Origin: Salinimicrobium marinum
Lineage (GTDB): Bacteria > Bacteroidota > Bacteroidia > Flavobacteriales > Flavobacteriaceae
DNA: 64,000 bases
Direction of reading: 5' to 3'
Assembly: GCF_014651535.1 (NCBI RefSeq)
Contig: NZ_BMXB01000019.1
Location: 1 to 64,000, forward strand
Within the stretch, counting starts at the first letter, position 1. Every line of letters starts with the position of its first letter. The notes below the pieces were generated by a model, which had not been told where the DNA came from, did no database searches, and worked only from the letters and a program-made list of their open reading frames with translations. Shown here piece after piece: positions 43,399-51,751 of the stretch. The translations under genes and the position numbers were made by a program.

Positions 43399-46044
43399 TT
43401 AAAACGAAAACTTCAAACCAACCAGCAACTGTGATGGCCGTAAACGATACGTGCTCTGCACATAAGTAAACTCGTTGTTTGAAACACTCACGAATTCATC
43501 TGTACCCAAAACATTGTTCCAGGTTGCTGTAATATCTATTTTTCTTTCCTCAATAGTATAATGATACTCAAGGTTCAGGAAATAACTGTTCCGGTTCTCC
43601 TCAGAAAGGTTATTGTAATAATATTCAGAAGCTATACTAAAGTACTGATTGCCTGCCGGAAAGAACGACAGATCCAGTAAATGCTGCTGACTTCTTATCT
43701 CATCGAAATCCCTGCCTGCCATTGCTATTTGAAGAAAGGATAAATTGCCTTCGTAGGAAGTGCTCAACCAATCCGACACGTCAGATTCCAGACCCAGGCT
43801 GAAATTTAGATTATGATTATTTACTTCTACTAAATTGTTGTTTAATAGCTGCTCCCGCTGTATTAAAGAATACCTGGAGCCCAATTTTAGGGTTGTACTG
43901 ATTTTGTTGAAGTGTTTACTGCCCTCCAGGTTCAGATTGTGCGAAATTGAGGTGTTTTCCTGTTCAAATGCTTCAAAAAGAATGGCTCCCCCTTGTCCTA
44001 CCTGATTGCTGTACAAAAGGTTGTTTTCTGTAACAGCATAGGTATAGGAGGTGCTAGCGAATATAGAATTTAACGGATTTCGATAGGAAAGTCGACCATT
44101 GTAGGCCTGACTAAAGCTTTCCGGCAAGGGGGAGTTGTACCGCCGAATGTTCCTGTAATTGCTCAGGATAAAGCCATTATACGTATTCCTGAAATCCCTG
44201 AAGTCATTGCTAAGAATTGCGGAAATGCTGCTTTCCCAATAGGCCGAGACCTTCTTTTTGATGAATAGATTTGGCTCAAATGTGAACCTGTTTAACTCCC
44301 GGGCATCTTCCAAAAAAGCATCCTCAATCTCAAATCTTCTGTAATTAAGAGGAGTCAGCAATCTAATATTCCAGTTATTCTTTTTGTAATTAAAGCTGCT
44401 GGTAAAGTAAAACCGGGAGGAAAGGAAATCCATTTTGTTCCTGAAATCCGCGTTTGGGTATGTTGTCGCACCTCCATCCATGACCCCTAACCGACTTTCG
44501 AGCTGCTGTTTTCTAATCGAGAAACCAACTTCAGGCGCTATGGTTACACTCTTTATTCCCTTTGTGAATCCGGCCGAATTATCTGTAAAGAAGGTGGAAG
44601 AGGTCACCACTTGTTCCGTTTCAGCATAAGGTTCCCCCTGGTTGAGCAGTGCTGCAAATTGTCCGGGATTGACATTCAGGCTTTGATTCGATTCTGTATA
44701 ACCGGTATTGGATCTGAAAGTCACCAGTTGTTTCCCCACCGGCTTAAGCAGCCTCAGGTTATTCCTTATCGCCGAAAAAGGATTGGAAAGCCTTTGCTGA
44801 ATGGCGGCATTCCGCGTCATTATGTTTCCCCTCTGCGAATCCCAAAAGCCGTTCACCTCCAGCTCATTCTTAAAGTAATTATCACTGGTGTTTCGCTCCA
44901 GGATAAATTTAGACTGCAGCGTGTTTATAAACAGTTCATTATGGGTGTTCTCCACAAGGTCAATTGTATCTGTGGGCGTAAAAAAACGGGTTCGGGTGTT
45001 CCCTATTTGCTGTTGGAAATCATTCAGATAAGAAATATTCGTTTTGAGATCTACATCTTTCTTAAGCCTTATGAGGTAGTTTACAGAGCCAAGGTGCACG
45101 TTGTTGTCCAGCCATCGCTCCTGCCTGAAAGGGGGAGGGGAAAGCTGCCAGATCCCCAACCAGTCCCTCTTGTTTATGCTGAACTCTTCCCGCCCAAAAT
45201 CTGAAATAGAAAAATCCCGAATCTCCCGTGATACATCACTGCCGGTGTTGTTGGACTGGTAAGTAACAATAGCCTGTTGTTTTTTGGTAAAGATCATCGG
45301 AGTAATCTTTGTTCTCCAAAGCAACGGCGAATAGCCTACTCCAACTTCAGCAGTACCACTCACCGTAACTTGTTTTTTTAATTTGATGTTCAGGGATGCC
45401 CGCTCCGAAAATTCCAGGCTGTCCAGTATTTTTACCGGCTGATGGTTTTCAAGGATCTGTACTGCGGAAACATCATCTGCAGAGATATTGTTGTTGGCCA
45501 GGCTATAGCGGCCTTCCAGCAGATCAAGCCCCTCGATATAATATTTTTGAATAGGCTCCCCCTGATACCGAATCTGCCCCCCTGACATAATTTCGATACC
45601 GGGCATTTTCTTCAACACATCGGCAATCACTCTGTCCTTCTGGTTCTTAAAAGCAGAAACCCTAAAGCTTAGTGTATCCCCATGTTGCTGAATGATTCTC
45701 GCCTCTACCATAACCTCCTTAAGTTCTTCGGAAGACTCCGTCAATACCACGTCCACCTGTTGATCTGCATTCGAAAGCTGTTTTGTCCAGGCGGCGTAAC
45801 CTATGTAAGAGACCTTAAGGAAAACGGTGTCGGCTTCTGAGTTAACCTTGATCCTGAAATCCCCGTCACCACCTGATATTCCGTACGCCAGGATGGCCCC
45901 CGAAGAATCCTTGCTAATGGTTACAGAAGCCCCATTCAGGTTTTCTCCGGCATTATTCAGAATCTTTCCGGAAATTGAGGTTTGGGAATGAGTGGCCGCA
46001 GAAGTCACAAGGAATAATAGAATAAAGGAGATGGTAAATTTCAT
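43399..46044 (-). CDS. TonB-receptor-like barrel with carboxypeptidase-D regulatory domain
   Basis: An 881-residue outer-membrane protein. The signal peptide ends in THSQTS (about residue 21). Residues 22-110 are a CarboxypepD_reg-like sandwich (ISGKILNNAGENLNGASVTI, FRIKVNSEADTVFLKVSYIGY). A plug-like domain follows (VLKKMPGIEIMSGGQIRYQG, YYIEGLDLLEGRY), and the rest forms a beta-barrel ending in LVGLKFSF. It lacks a SusD partner. It is the last gene of an operon whose three upstream genes are GLPGLI paralogues (24-65-52 bp gaps), and the kinase-regulator pair is divergent upstream. This set suggests the barrel and GLPGLI proteins act together at the envelope. Confidence 0.88.
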   Translation of the reverse strand: MKFTISFILLFLVTSAATHSQTSISGKILNNAGENLNGASVTISKDSSGAILAYGISGGDGDFRIKVNSEADTVFLKVSYIGYAAWTKQLSNADQQVDVVLTESSEELKEVMVEARIIQQHGDTLSFRVSAFKNQKDRVIADVLKKMPGIEIMSGGQIRYQGEPIQKYYIEGLDLLEGRYSLANNNISADDVSAVQILENHQPVKILDSLEFSERASLNIKLKKQVTVSGTAEVGVGYSPLLWRTKITPMIFTKKQQAIVTYQSNNTGSDVSREIRDFSISDFGREEFSINKRDWLGIWQLSPPPFRQERWLDNNVHLGSVNYLIRLKKDVDLKTNISYLNDFQQQIGNTRTRFFTPTDTIDLVENTHNELFINTLQSKFILERNTSDNYFKNELEVNGFWDSQRGNIMTRNAAIQQRLSNPFSAIRNNLRLLKPVGKQLVTFRSNTGYTESNQSLNVNPGQFAALLNQGEPYAETEQVVTSSTFFTDNSAGFTKGIKSVTIAPEVGFSIRKQQLESRLGVMDGGATTYPNADFRNKMDFLSSRFYFTSSFNYKKNNWNIRLLTPLNYRRFEIEDAFLEDARELNRFTFEPNLFIKKKVSAYWESSISAILSNDFRDFRNTYNGFILSNYRNIRRYNSPLPESFSQAYNGRLSYRNPLNSIFASTSYTYAVTENNLLYSNQVGQGGAILFEAFEQENTSISHNLNLEGSKHFNKISTTLKLGSRYSLIQREQLLNNNLVEVNNHNLNFSLGLESDVSDWLSTSYEGNLSFLQIAMAGRDFDEIRSQQHLLDLSFFPAGNQYFSIASEYYYNNLSEENRNSYFLNLEYHYTIEERKIDITATWNNVLGTDEFVSVSNNEFTYVQSTYRLRPSQLLVGLKFSF

Positions 46045-46068
46045 ACAATTAATGCAGTTCCAGGAGTA

Positions 46069-46887
46069 TTATTTCAATTCAAAAAGATTATTATATTTCT
46101 CAAATTTTTCCTTCACCTCTTTTTTAGCCTCTCTCTCTTGTTCAGGGGTAAAGTGAATTTTCATTCCGTATCGCTCCATAGCTGCAAAAGGATCAAAATT
46201 GTATTTTTCCACAACCTCTTTGCACTTTCTTTGGTTGGTGGTGTTATAATCCTTAGTTGTAAAATCAAAAGGTATCCCTTCTATCTCTTTAAATTCAGTT
46301 AGTACAAAAGAGTAATGATCTTTTTGATCTCTTATTTCAACTATCAATTCCGGCAGACCATTGAATTTATGGGGCCCCTCCGGAATAGGTATTTCGCTGG
46401 TAAACCAGGCTGTGTACTCTCTTCCCGAAAAATTCGTAGTAGCTTTTTGTGCCTGGTACCCGGACACCTCTTTAGTTTCAGGCTGAATTTCCCAATTGAA
46501 CAGGTCTAAATCCTGGACATACCGAAAATTATCTTTCACTATTTTTCGGGTATAAGAAAGTTCGCCCTCGGGGATGCCTTTGAATACATAATAATCGAAT
46601 TTCGTTTGAGGAGCACCCTGAAACCTGCCTGTAAATTCTAACCGGTTTCTTTTCCGATGCCGAAGGATAGAATCCCCTCTTGATCTTTCAGCACTCGAAA
46701 ACCGGGAGATCTTTTCTCCCAGATAAAGTATCATGAATTCAGATCTCACCGAATTTGCATCAGTGGAATCCGGTTGATAAGTAAGTTTGTAGATTGCTTT
46801 ATATTTAAATTCATCGGAAAAAGACTTCTGGGCGATTCCCTGTTGGGGCATCAAAAGCAATGAGATCAACAGGAAAAGATATTTCAT
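46069..46887 (-). CDS. GLPGLI family protein (paralogue 3, GLPELI variant)
   Basis: A 272-residue exported protein with a signal peptide ending in GIAQKS (residue 20). The family hallmark is present as GLPELI (177-182), with Glu replacing Gly. Upstream motifs shared with its neighbours are YKLTYQPDSTDANSV, FNWEIQPETKEVSGYQAQKA and GREYTAWFTSEIPI. GLPGLI proteins are of unknown function and are found in Bacteroidota, often in multi-copy arrays near outer-membrane receptors. It is 24 bp upstream of the barrel gene on the same strand. The substitution within the hallmark may reflect divergence of role. Confidence 0.9.
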   Translation of the reverse strand: MKYLFLLISLLLMPQQGIAQKSFSDEFKYKAIYKLTYQPDSTDANSVRSEFMILYLGEKISRFSSAERSRGDSILRHRKRNRLEFTGRFQGAPQTKFDYYVFKGIPEGELSYTRKIVKDNFRYVQDLDLFNWEIQPETKEVSGYQAQKATTNFSGREYTAWFTSEIPIPEGPHKFNGLPELIVEIRDQKDHYSFVLTEFKEIEGIPFDFTTKDYNTTNQRKCKEVVEKYNFDPFAAMERYGMKIHFTPEQEREAKKEVKEKFEKYNNLFELK

Positions 46888-46952
46888 AAGTCTAAGTTGT
46901 TAGTGGGCGTTTTCAAAATGAAAACTCATTAATGACAACAAATTAATTTTTA

Positions 46953-47798
46953 TTATTCCAGTTCTATAGGATTGTTCTTCCTTTCCAGTTCTTTCTGGAT
47001 CTTTCTCAAGTGCTCGCGTTTCTGTTGTGGACTTATCTCTATCGTCACCTTTTTGGTAGATCCCCTGTTGGCATTATCCAGCGCCGCAAAAGGATCTTCT
47101 TCATATTCTTTTTTTAGCTGAAGCAGTTTTTCCCGGCTGGTCAACGTATAATCGCCCATGGAAAATTCCAGGGAAAGGGGTTCCTCCAAGCTCTGAAACT
47201 GTACTATTTCGAATACGTAGTGATTCTCGCTGTCACTTAACTGAAGGATGAGTCCCGGCAAACCACTGAATTTATACGGACCGTCTGAGATGGGTATTTC
47301 AGTAGTGAACCAGGCGGTATATTCCCGGCCACGAAACACTGTTTTAGCTTTCTGACTTTCATATCCCTGTATGGTTCTGGTCTCAGGCAGAATCTCCCAT
47401 TCAAACAGCCCTTTGTCTTCCTCATACCGCAATTCGTCTCTTAATATCTTAAGGGTGTAGGAAATTTTGTTTTTAGGAATATCCTTGAATACGGCATAAC
47501 CAAATTCGGTTCTGGTCAGTTCTGCCCTGGCTTTGAAGTCTGGCATGCCTGCTCCAGAAAGGTTTTTGGTACGGTACAATGAATCCTTCAGGGCTTTGCC
47601 CTTACTTGAAAATTTAGAAATTTCCTCCCCCATGTATAACCACATCTCTTCAGAAGTAACAGAGGATGCATCTGTAGAGTCAGGTTGATAGGTCAATTGA
47701 TAGACGACTTTGTACCTGAATTCGTCGGAATAGTCAGATTGGGCAATTCCCTGAGAGCATAGACATATCAACAGGAGAAGCAAAGAAAAATTTTTCAT
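46953..47798 (-). CDS. GLPGLI family protein (paralogue 2)
   Basis: A 281-residue exported protein with a signal peptide (ending GIAQSD). It has KVVYQLTYQPDSTDASSV, FEWEILPETRTIQGYESQKA, GREYTAWFTTEIPI and the intact hallmark FSGLPGLILQL. The C-terminus is strongly charged (KREHLRKIQKELERKNNPIELE) and probably helical. Its order and shared motifs show that it arose by duplication with the flanking paralogues. It follows the first paralogue by 52 bp and precedes the third by 65 bp, consistent with one transcript that starts near 48.7 kb. Confidence 0.92.
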   Translation of the reverse strand: MKNFSLLLLLICLCSQGIAQSDYSDEFRYKVVYQLTYQPDSTDASSVTSEEMWLYMGEEISKFSSKGKALKDSLYRTKNLSGAGMPDFKARAELTRTEFGYAVFKDIPKNKISYTLKILRDELRYEEDKGLFEWEILPETRTIQGYESQKAKTVFRGREYTAWFTTEIPISDGPYKFSGLPGLILQLSDSENHYVFEIVQFQSLEEPLSLEFSMGDYTLTSREKLLQLKKEYEEDPFAALDNANRGSTKKVTIEISPQQKREHLRKIQKELERKNNPIELE

Positions 47799-47850
47799 AG
47801 GTAATAGTTGTTTCTGTAAGTATTAGGATTGAGATTGTAAATAAATAATC

Positions 47851-48696
47851 CTACCGTAATTCTAGAGGATTATTCTGTTTCTTCAATTTTTCTTTTCGTT
47901 CCTGCTCTATTTTTTTCCTATCGGTACCTGATCCGTACTGAATTTTCACGCCAGGTACAGAACGTTCTGAAAATCCCACCGGATCTCTTTTATATTCTTT
48001 TTCCAGCTCTGATAACTTTTCTTTCTCTGTATCTATAAGATCTTCCATTTGAAAAGTAAAAGGAATAGGATCTTTAAGCTTTTTTATCCTGGTCAGTTCA
48101 AAAACGTAATGGCCTTTATCATCTCCGATCTTTACGATCAATCCCGGCAGACCATTGAATTTATACGGCCCCTCTGAAATAGGAATCTCTTCCGTAAACC
48201 AGGCGATAAAATATCTTCCTGCGAAACTGGTCGTGGCTTTCTGGACCCGGAAACCTGCAATAGTATCTCTTTCGTCCAGGACCGTCCAGTTGAACAGGTT
48301 TTTGTTATCTGTGTAACGATATTTGTCCGTGACTATCTCCAGAGCATAAGTAATCTTTTCCGCCGGAACTCCTTTGTAGATATAATATTCGAATTCTGTT
48401 CCGGGAATTTGCTTCCTCATTCGCACGAAGGCAGCCTGGTCGAAATTTGAATAATCAAAAGCTGATTTCAAAGAATCACCTATTGCCTTTCCCGCACTCG
48501 AAAAACGGGAGGTTTCATTACCAATGTAGAGAGACATCTTCTCCTTCTTCTTCAATTCTGTGTTTGTAGAATCAGGTTGATAAGTAAGATCATAGGTTAT
48601 TTTGTAATTAAACTGGTCCTGAACGATACCATCTTTCTGTCCATATAAACTGGTCAGGACAAAGTACAACATCAAAAAAGGCAGTAACTTTCGCAT
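47851..48696 (-). CDS. GLPGLI family protein (paralogue 1, operon head)
   Basis: A 281-residue exported protein with a signal peptide (MRKLLPFLMLYFVLTSLYGQ). The conserved blocks are ITYDLTYQPDSTNTELKK, FNWTVLDERDTIAGFRVQKA, GRYFIAWFTEEIPI and the hallmark FNGLPGLIVKIGDDKGHYVF. The C-terminal Lys/Glu-rich tail (EQERKEKLKKQNNPLELR) parallels the second paralogue. It is the first gene of the minus-strand operon. Its start faces the kinase gene across a 116-bp gap containing three TGTTAA repeats, so control by the kinase-regulator pair is likely. Confidence 0.92.
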   Translation of the reverse strand: MRKLLPFLMLYFVLTSLYGQKDGIVQDQFNYKITYDLTYQPDSTNTELKKKEKMSLYIGNETSRFSSAGKAIGDSLKSAFDYSNFDQAAFVRMRKQIPGTEFEYYIYKGVPAEKITYALEIVTDKYRYTDNKNLFNWTVLDERDTIAGFRVQKATTSFAGRYFIAWFTEEIPISEGPYKFNGLPGLIVKIGDDKGHYVFELTRIKKLKDPIPFTFQMEDLIDTEKEKLSELEKEYKRDPVGFSERSVPGVKIQYGSGTDRKKIEQERKEKLKKQNNPLELR

Positions 48697-48745
48697 AATT
48701 TTTTTAGGTAAGAATCCAAAATTCCAAAAACCTATCAGCTTTCTG

Positions 48746-48771
48746 TGTTAACTAATGTTAACGAGTGTTAA
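48746..48771. promoter_or_regulatory. Three TGTTAA direct repeats at exact 10-bp spacing
   Basis: RTGTTAA begins at 48745, 48755 and 48765, so the cores start at 48746, 48756 and 48766. The spacing matches one helical turn. OmpR/PhoB-type regulators bind tandem direct repeats of this kind. The array ends 7 bp before the -33 TTTG of the kinase promoter and 50 bp upstream of the first GLPGLI start, so one occupied site could control both directions. Confidence 0.6.
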
Positions 48772-48777
48772 GCGCTA

Positions 48778-48808
48778 TTTGCCAAAGAACAGGAATAGCA
48801 TACTTTTG
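48778..48808 (+). promoter_or_regulatory. Bacteroidota promoter TTTG-N19-TACTTTTG for the kinase gene
   Basis: TTTG at 48778-48781, a 19-base spacer and TACTTTTG at 48801-48808, a full match to the Bacteroidota -33/-7 consensus. The ATG begins 4 bp after the -7 element, so the mRNA is probably leaderless. Confidence 0.7.
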
Positions 48809-48812
48809 ACTT

Positions 48813-50306
48813 ATGCAAAATCGCAATTTTAGAAGCATCCTCTACTTTATCACTGTAGTTATCTTCGCCACCCTTAGTATCCAATTCTATTGGAACTACA
48901 AGAATTACAAGGATGGAAAACAACAACTGATTCGGGAGGTACAAAGTAGCGTTGACAATGCCATAGATTCATATTATATAGAGTTAGCCGATAGAAATAC
49001 CATAGGAATTTCCTTAAAAAAGGATGGGAGCATTTTAGAAAATCCACAGGTCAACAGTCTCCTCCGCAAAATAGATCGATCAGGCAAAGGATTGGATGTA
49101 CTAAACAGTATAGATCCAAACGAGATTTCTGAAATGAAGGTCATTAGCGGGTCAGCGCTTCGTAACAAGGACACGGTTTTCGGTGCGGTCAACTCTCCAG
49201 GAAAACATAAGGACCTGCACAACTTTTTTAATGATACGCGACCCCTGGACACAACACCAAATATGAACCAGCTTGCCAAACGCATTATTATATCGCTTAA
49301 TACAGATACTCTTGAAATACCCGTACTCAACAATCATATAGACGAACAATTAGCTGCTAAAAACATCGATATTGATTATGCCTATATCTTCAGGAAAAAG
49401 GAGGAGGTGACACAAAAATTCAATACAGAAATTGTAGATGACGAAGTTCTGAGCACCTCATCCAATTCTGCATACCTCCCCAAAAACAGCTCTTTTAATC
49501 TTTACTTTACTAATGTGGCAACTATTGTCCTGCAAAGAAACATATTAGGTATTATTCTTTCCGCAGTTCTGATTGTTGCTGTAGTTGTATGCCTTTTCTT
49601 TCTTTTAAAGATCATTAGCCGGCAAAAGCAGCTGGCAGAACTTAAAAATGATCTCATCAGCAATATTACTCATGAATTTAAGACGCCCATTTCTACCGCC
49701 AAGGTGGCACTGGAGGGAATTCAAAACTTCAATAAGGAAAATGATCCGGCAAAGACTAAAAACTACCTTGCGGTCTCAAATATACAGCTGGACAAACTCC
49801 AGCTAATGGTGGAAAAGCTACTCGAAACCGCCACCCTTGACGGAAATAACCTGCAATTGAACCGAGAAGAAGTGCCTTTGGTGCCAATGCTATCAGAACT
49901 TGTTGAAAAACACCGCAACCTGACAAAGAACAAAATTCTTTGCTTTTCAGCTGAACAACAAAAAATCCATGTTCCTGCCGATCCTTTTCATCTGGAAAAC
50001 GCTCTGAACAACATTCTTGATAATGCTGTGAAATACGGAGGTGATAAAATAGAAATTTCAATTCTAGTTGAAAGCCAAATGGTGAAAATCAGGATAAGTG
50101 ACAACGGAACTAATCTCACAAAGGCTCAGGCTGAGCACCTTTTTGAAAAGTTCTACAGAGTTCCTAAGGGAAATACGCATGATGTAAAAGGATTCGGCAT
50201 AGGCCTCTACTATACCAAAAACATTATCAAAAAGCACGGAGGCAGCATAGACCTTCACGTAAATAATCAAACCGATTTTACTATTATCCTCCCAAGAAAT
50301 GGCTGA
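48813..50306 (+). CDS. Membrane sensor histidine kinase (HisKA type)
   Basis: A 497-residue kinase with one helix at about 9-28, a roughly 210-residue periplasmic sensor domain with no recognised fold, a second helix at about 244-267, and cytosolic dimerisation and ATPase domains. The phospho-acceptor is His287 in LISNITHEFKTPISTAK. The N-box is ENALNNILDNAVKYGG, the G1 box DNGTNLTKAQ and the G2 box GIGLYYTKNIIKKHGG. No HAMP domain is obvious between helix 2 and HisKA. It overlaps the response-regulator gene by 8 bp and is divergent from the GLPGLI operon. This arrangement suggests that the kinase senses envelope state and controls the GLPGLI-barrel genes. Confidence 0.93.
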   Translation: MQNRNFRSILYFITVVIFATLSIQFYWNYKNYKDGKQQLIREVQSSVDNAIDSYYIELADRNTIGISLKKDGSILENPQVNSLLRKIDRSGKGLDVLNSIDPNEISEMKVISGSALRNKDTVFGAVNSPGKHKDLHNFFNDTRPLDTTPNMNQLAKRIIISLNTDTLEIPVLNNHIDEQLAAKNIDIDYAYIFRKKEEVTQKFNTEIVDDEVLSTSSNSAYLPKNSSFNLYFTNVATIVLQRNILGIILSAVLIVAVVVCLFFLLKIISRQKQLAELKNDLISNITHEFKTPISTAKVALEGIQNFNKENDPAKTKNYLAVSNIQLDKLQLMVEKLLETATLDGNNLQLNREEVPLVPMLSELVEKHRNLTKNKILCFSAEQQKIHVPADPFHLENALNNILDNAVKYGGDKIEISILVESQMVKIRISDNGTNLTKAQAEHLFEKFYRVPKGNTHDVKGFGIGLYYTKNIIKKHGGSIDLHVNNQTDFTIILPRNG

Positions 50307-50982
50307 AAAGATCAAATTACTACTTGCCGAAGATGAACCTGCCCTGGCACAGATCGTAAAGGAAAGCTTGGAAACAAGGGATTTCCTTGTAAACCTGGCT
50401 GAAAATGGAAATGAAGCACTGCGAATGTTCCGAGAAAAAACACCAGATATCCTGGTGCTGGATGTAATGATGCCGGTCCGGGATGGTTTTACTGTAGCGA
50501 AAGAGATCCGGCAACTGGACGAAACCATTCCTATTATCTTTCTAACGGCTAAATCACAGACGGCAGATGTAGTAGAAGGTTTTAATGTTGGAGGGAATGA
50601 TTATTTGAAGAAACCCTTTAGTATGGAAGAACTTATCGTGCGCATTCATAATCTCCTGAACAGAAAAAAAGTCTGGGACACGCCAGACATCCTGAAGTTA
50701 GGAAAGTTTGTTTTTGATTTCCCAAAGCAAACTCTTACTTATGGTAATGATGAAAAAGTGCTGCTCACCCATAGGGAGGCTCATCTTCTGTACCACCTGT
50801 GTCAGAATAAAAATAAGGTGCTCGACCGATCTTTAATCCTCAATAAACTCTGGGGCGATGATGATTTCTTTAATGCCCGGAGTATGGACGTCTTTATATC
50901 GAAACTAAGGAAAAAACTCAGTAAAGATAAGGACGTACAGATAGTGAACGTTAGAGGATATGGTTATAAACTGATTGTCTGA
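50299..50982 (+). CDS. OmpR/PhoB-family response regulator
   Basis: A 227-residue regulator. The receiver domain has the acidic pair AEDE (10-13), the phospho-acceptor Asp55 in ILVLDVMMP, Thr in IFLTAKS and Lys in NDYLKKPFS. The C-terminal winged helix includes LTHREAHLLYHLCQNKNKV and ARSMDVFISKLRKKL, ending GYGYKLIV. It overlaps the kinase gene by 8 bp and so should be translated with it. Its likely DNA site is the triple TGTTAA array in the divergent gap, which fits the family's preference for direct repeats. Regulation of the GLPGLI operon is inferred. Confidence 0.95.
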   Translation: MAEKIKLLLAEDEPALAQIVKESLETRDFLVNLAENGNEALRMFREKTPDILVLDVMMPVRDGFTVAKEIRQLDETIPIIFLTAKSQTADVVEGFNVGGNDYLKKPFSMEELIVRIHNLLNRKKVWDTPDILKLGKFVFDFPKQTLTYGNDEKVLLTHREAHLLYHLCQNKNKVLDRSLILNKLWGDDDFFNARSMDVFISKLRKKLSKDKDVQIVNVRGYGYKLIV

Positions 50983-50994
50983 AGGAAGTAAAAT

Positions 50995-51020
50995 TAAATA
51001 GGACTGCAATTGTCTATTTA
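50995..51020. terminator. Weak hairpin after the response regulator gene
   Basis: TAAATAG/CTATTTA arms with additional AC/GT pairing. No clear T-run follows, so termination is uncertain. Confidence 0.3.
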
Positions 51021-51122
51021 CTGAAAGTGTCATCAAGAGACTAAATATAAAAGCACCGGAATATGATTAAATTTGGGCTTTAAAGTAGCCCCAATATCTA
51101 CCATAACTTACCTGCGCCGGAT

Positions 51123-51178
51123 CCTATGCTGTTTTTATAGCGTACGGGAAGTTAAGCGTTAAGTAAAAACAGCATAGG
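51123..51178. repeat. Perfect 15-bp inverted repeat with 26-bp loop
   Basis: CCTATGCTGTTTTTA (51123-51137) and TAAAAACAGCATAGG (51164-51178) are exact complements. GCGC lies just outside both arms, extending the symmetry. The loop carries the direct repeat GTTAAG-C-GTTAAG. It is at the edge of the mobilization genes. Candidate functions are oriT, an attachment-site arm or a terminator; it has no T-run after the stem. Confidence 0.8.
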
Positions 51179-51194
51179 GCGCACCCTACTTATG

Positions 51195-51249
51195 ATTTAC
51201 AGTAAATATTTACCTGTTTTATAGGGGTTCCAGAGGATTTACTGTAAAT
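51195..51249. repeat. Two ATTTAC(A/T)GTAAAT palindromes
   Basis: ATTTACAGTAAAT at 51195-51207 and ATTTACTGTAAAT at 51237-51249 are each palindromic around a central base and are reverse complements of each other, 42 bp apart. Such paired sites suit recombinase, replication-initiator or dimeric repressor binding. Confidence 0.65.
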
Positions 51250-51265
51250 AATGGTTTGTTTGCTA

Positions 51266-51297
51266 CAAAGTGGTTTGTCATGACAAATCCTACTTTG
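51266..51297. repeat. Hairpin around TTTGTCATGACAAA
   Basis: A perfect 14-bp palindrome TTTGTCATGACAAA (51274-51287) is flanked by CAAAGT and ACTTTG arms. It overlaps the 3' end of the following minus-strand gene. Its core TGTCATGACAA recurs at 52962-52972 on the other side of the mobilization genes. Confidence 0.65.
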
Positions 51298-51739
51298 GGG
51301 CTTCCAGCCACCGGCAATATTCCTCTTTAATCTCAGGATGTGTTGCAAAGAAATCCTGTTGCAGGTGAGTTTCTGATTCTGTGATCATACGATAGATTTT
51401 AAAGTTTTCCTCCTGTTGTGCATTGGTGGAATAACCAAAGTAGCCTATCAATCCCAAAGCAAGTACTGCAAGTGCTGCGAAAAGGACCAGGAGATAGTCG
51501 GGTATAATCCTGGCATTCTTCAGTCTTTGATCAATGGACTTTAAAATTTCATCCCTTTCCCGGCTTTCCGATTCCTGTTTTTTCAGGAAAGCGTTCAGGT
51601 CCTTTTCCAAGGCTTCGGTGCTGATAGGTATACTTAGCTCGGATAACTGCCGGGAAAGTAGTTGGAGCTGCAGGACAGCGGTTTTAAAGTCGGCCATTTC
51701 ATCAGCCATCAATTCCATGATCTCGTCTAGTTTTTTCAT
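51290..51739 (-). CDS. Coiled-coil membrane protein of the mobilization cluster
   Basis: A 149-residue protein with an N-terminal coiled-coil region (about 1-80; LMADEMADFKTAVLQLQLLS, then KQESESRERDEILKSIDQRL), one membrane helix (about 88-106: LLVLFAALAVLALGLIGYFG) and a short polar C-terminal domain. It is downstream of the relaxase on the same strand with 12 bp between. Similar small proteins accompany relaxases in Bacteroidota mobilizable elements, but I recognise no named family. A role in relaxosome or membrane docking is inferred only from position. Confidence 0.7.
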   Translation of the reverse strand: MKKLDEIMELMADEMADFKTAVLQLQLLSRQLSELSIPISTEALEKDLNAFLKKQESESRERDEILKSIDQRLKNARIIPDYLLVLFAALAVLALGLIGYFGYSTNAQQEENFKIYRMITESETHLQQDFFATHPEIKEEYCRWLEAPK

Positions 51740-51751
51740 CGCTCAAAAATT

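Noticed and set aside
44611-45204. 197-residue ORF on the plus strand
   Set aside because: It lies entirely inside the TonB-receptor-like barrel gene on the other strand, which has clear domains; the opposite frame is a shadow.
51195-51249. Possible CRISPR array
   Set aside because: Only two short palindromic units exist, with no regular spacers, and no cas genes occur anywhere in the window.
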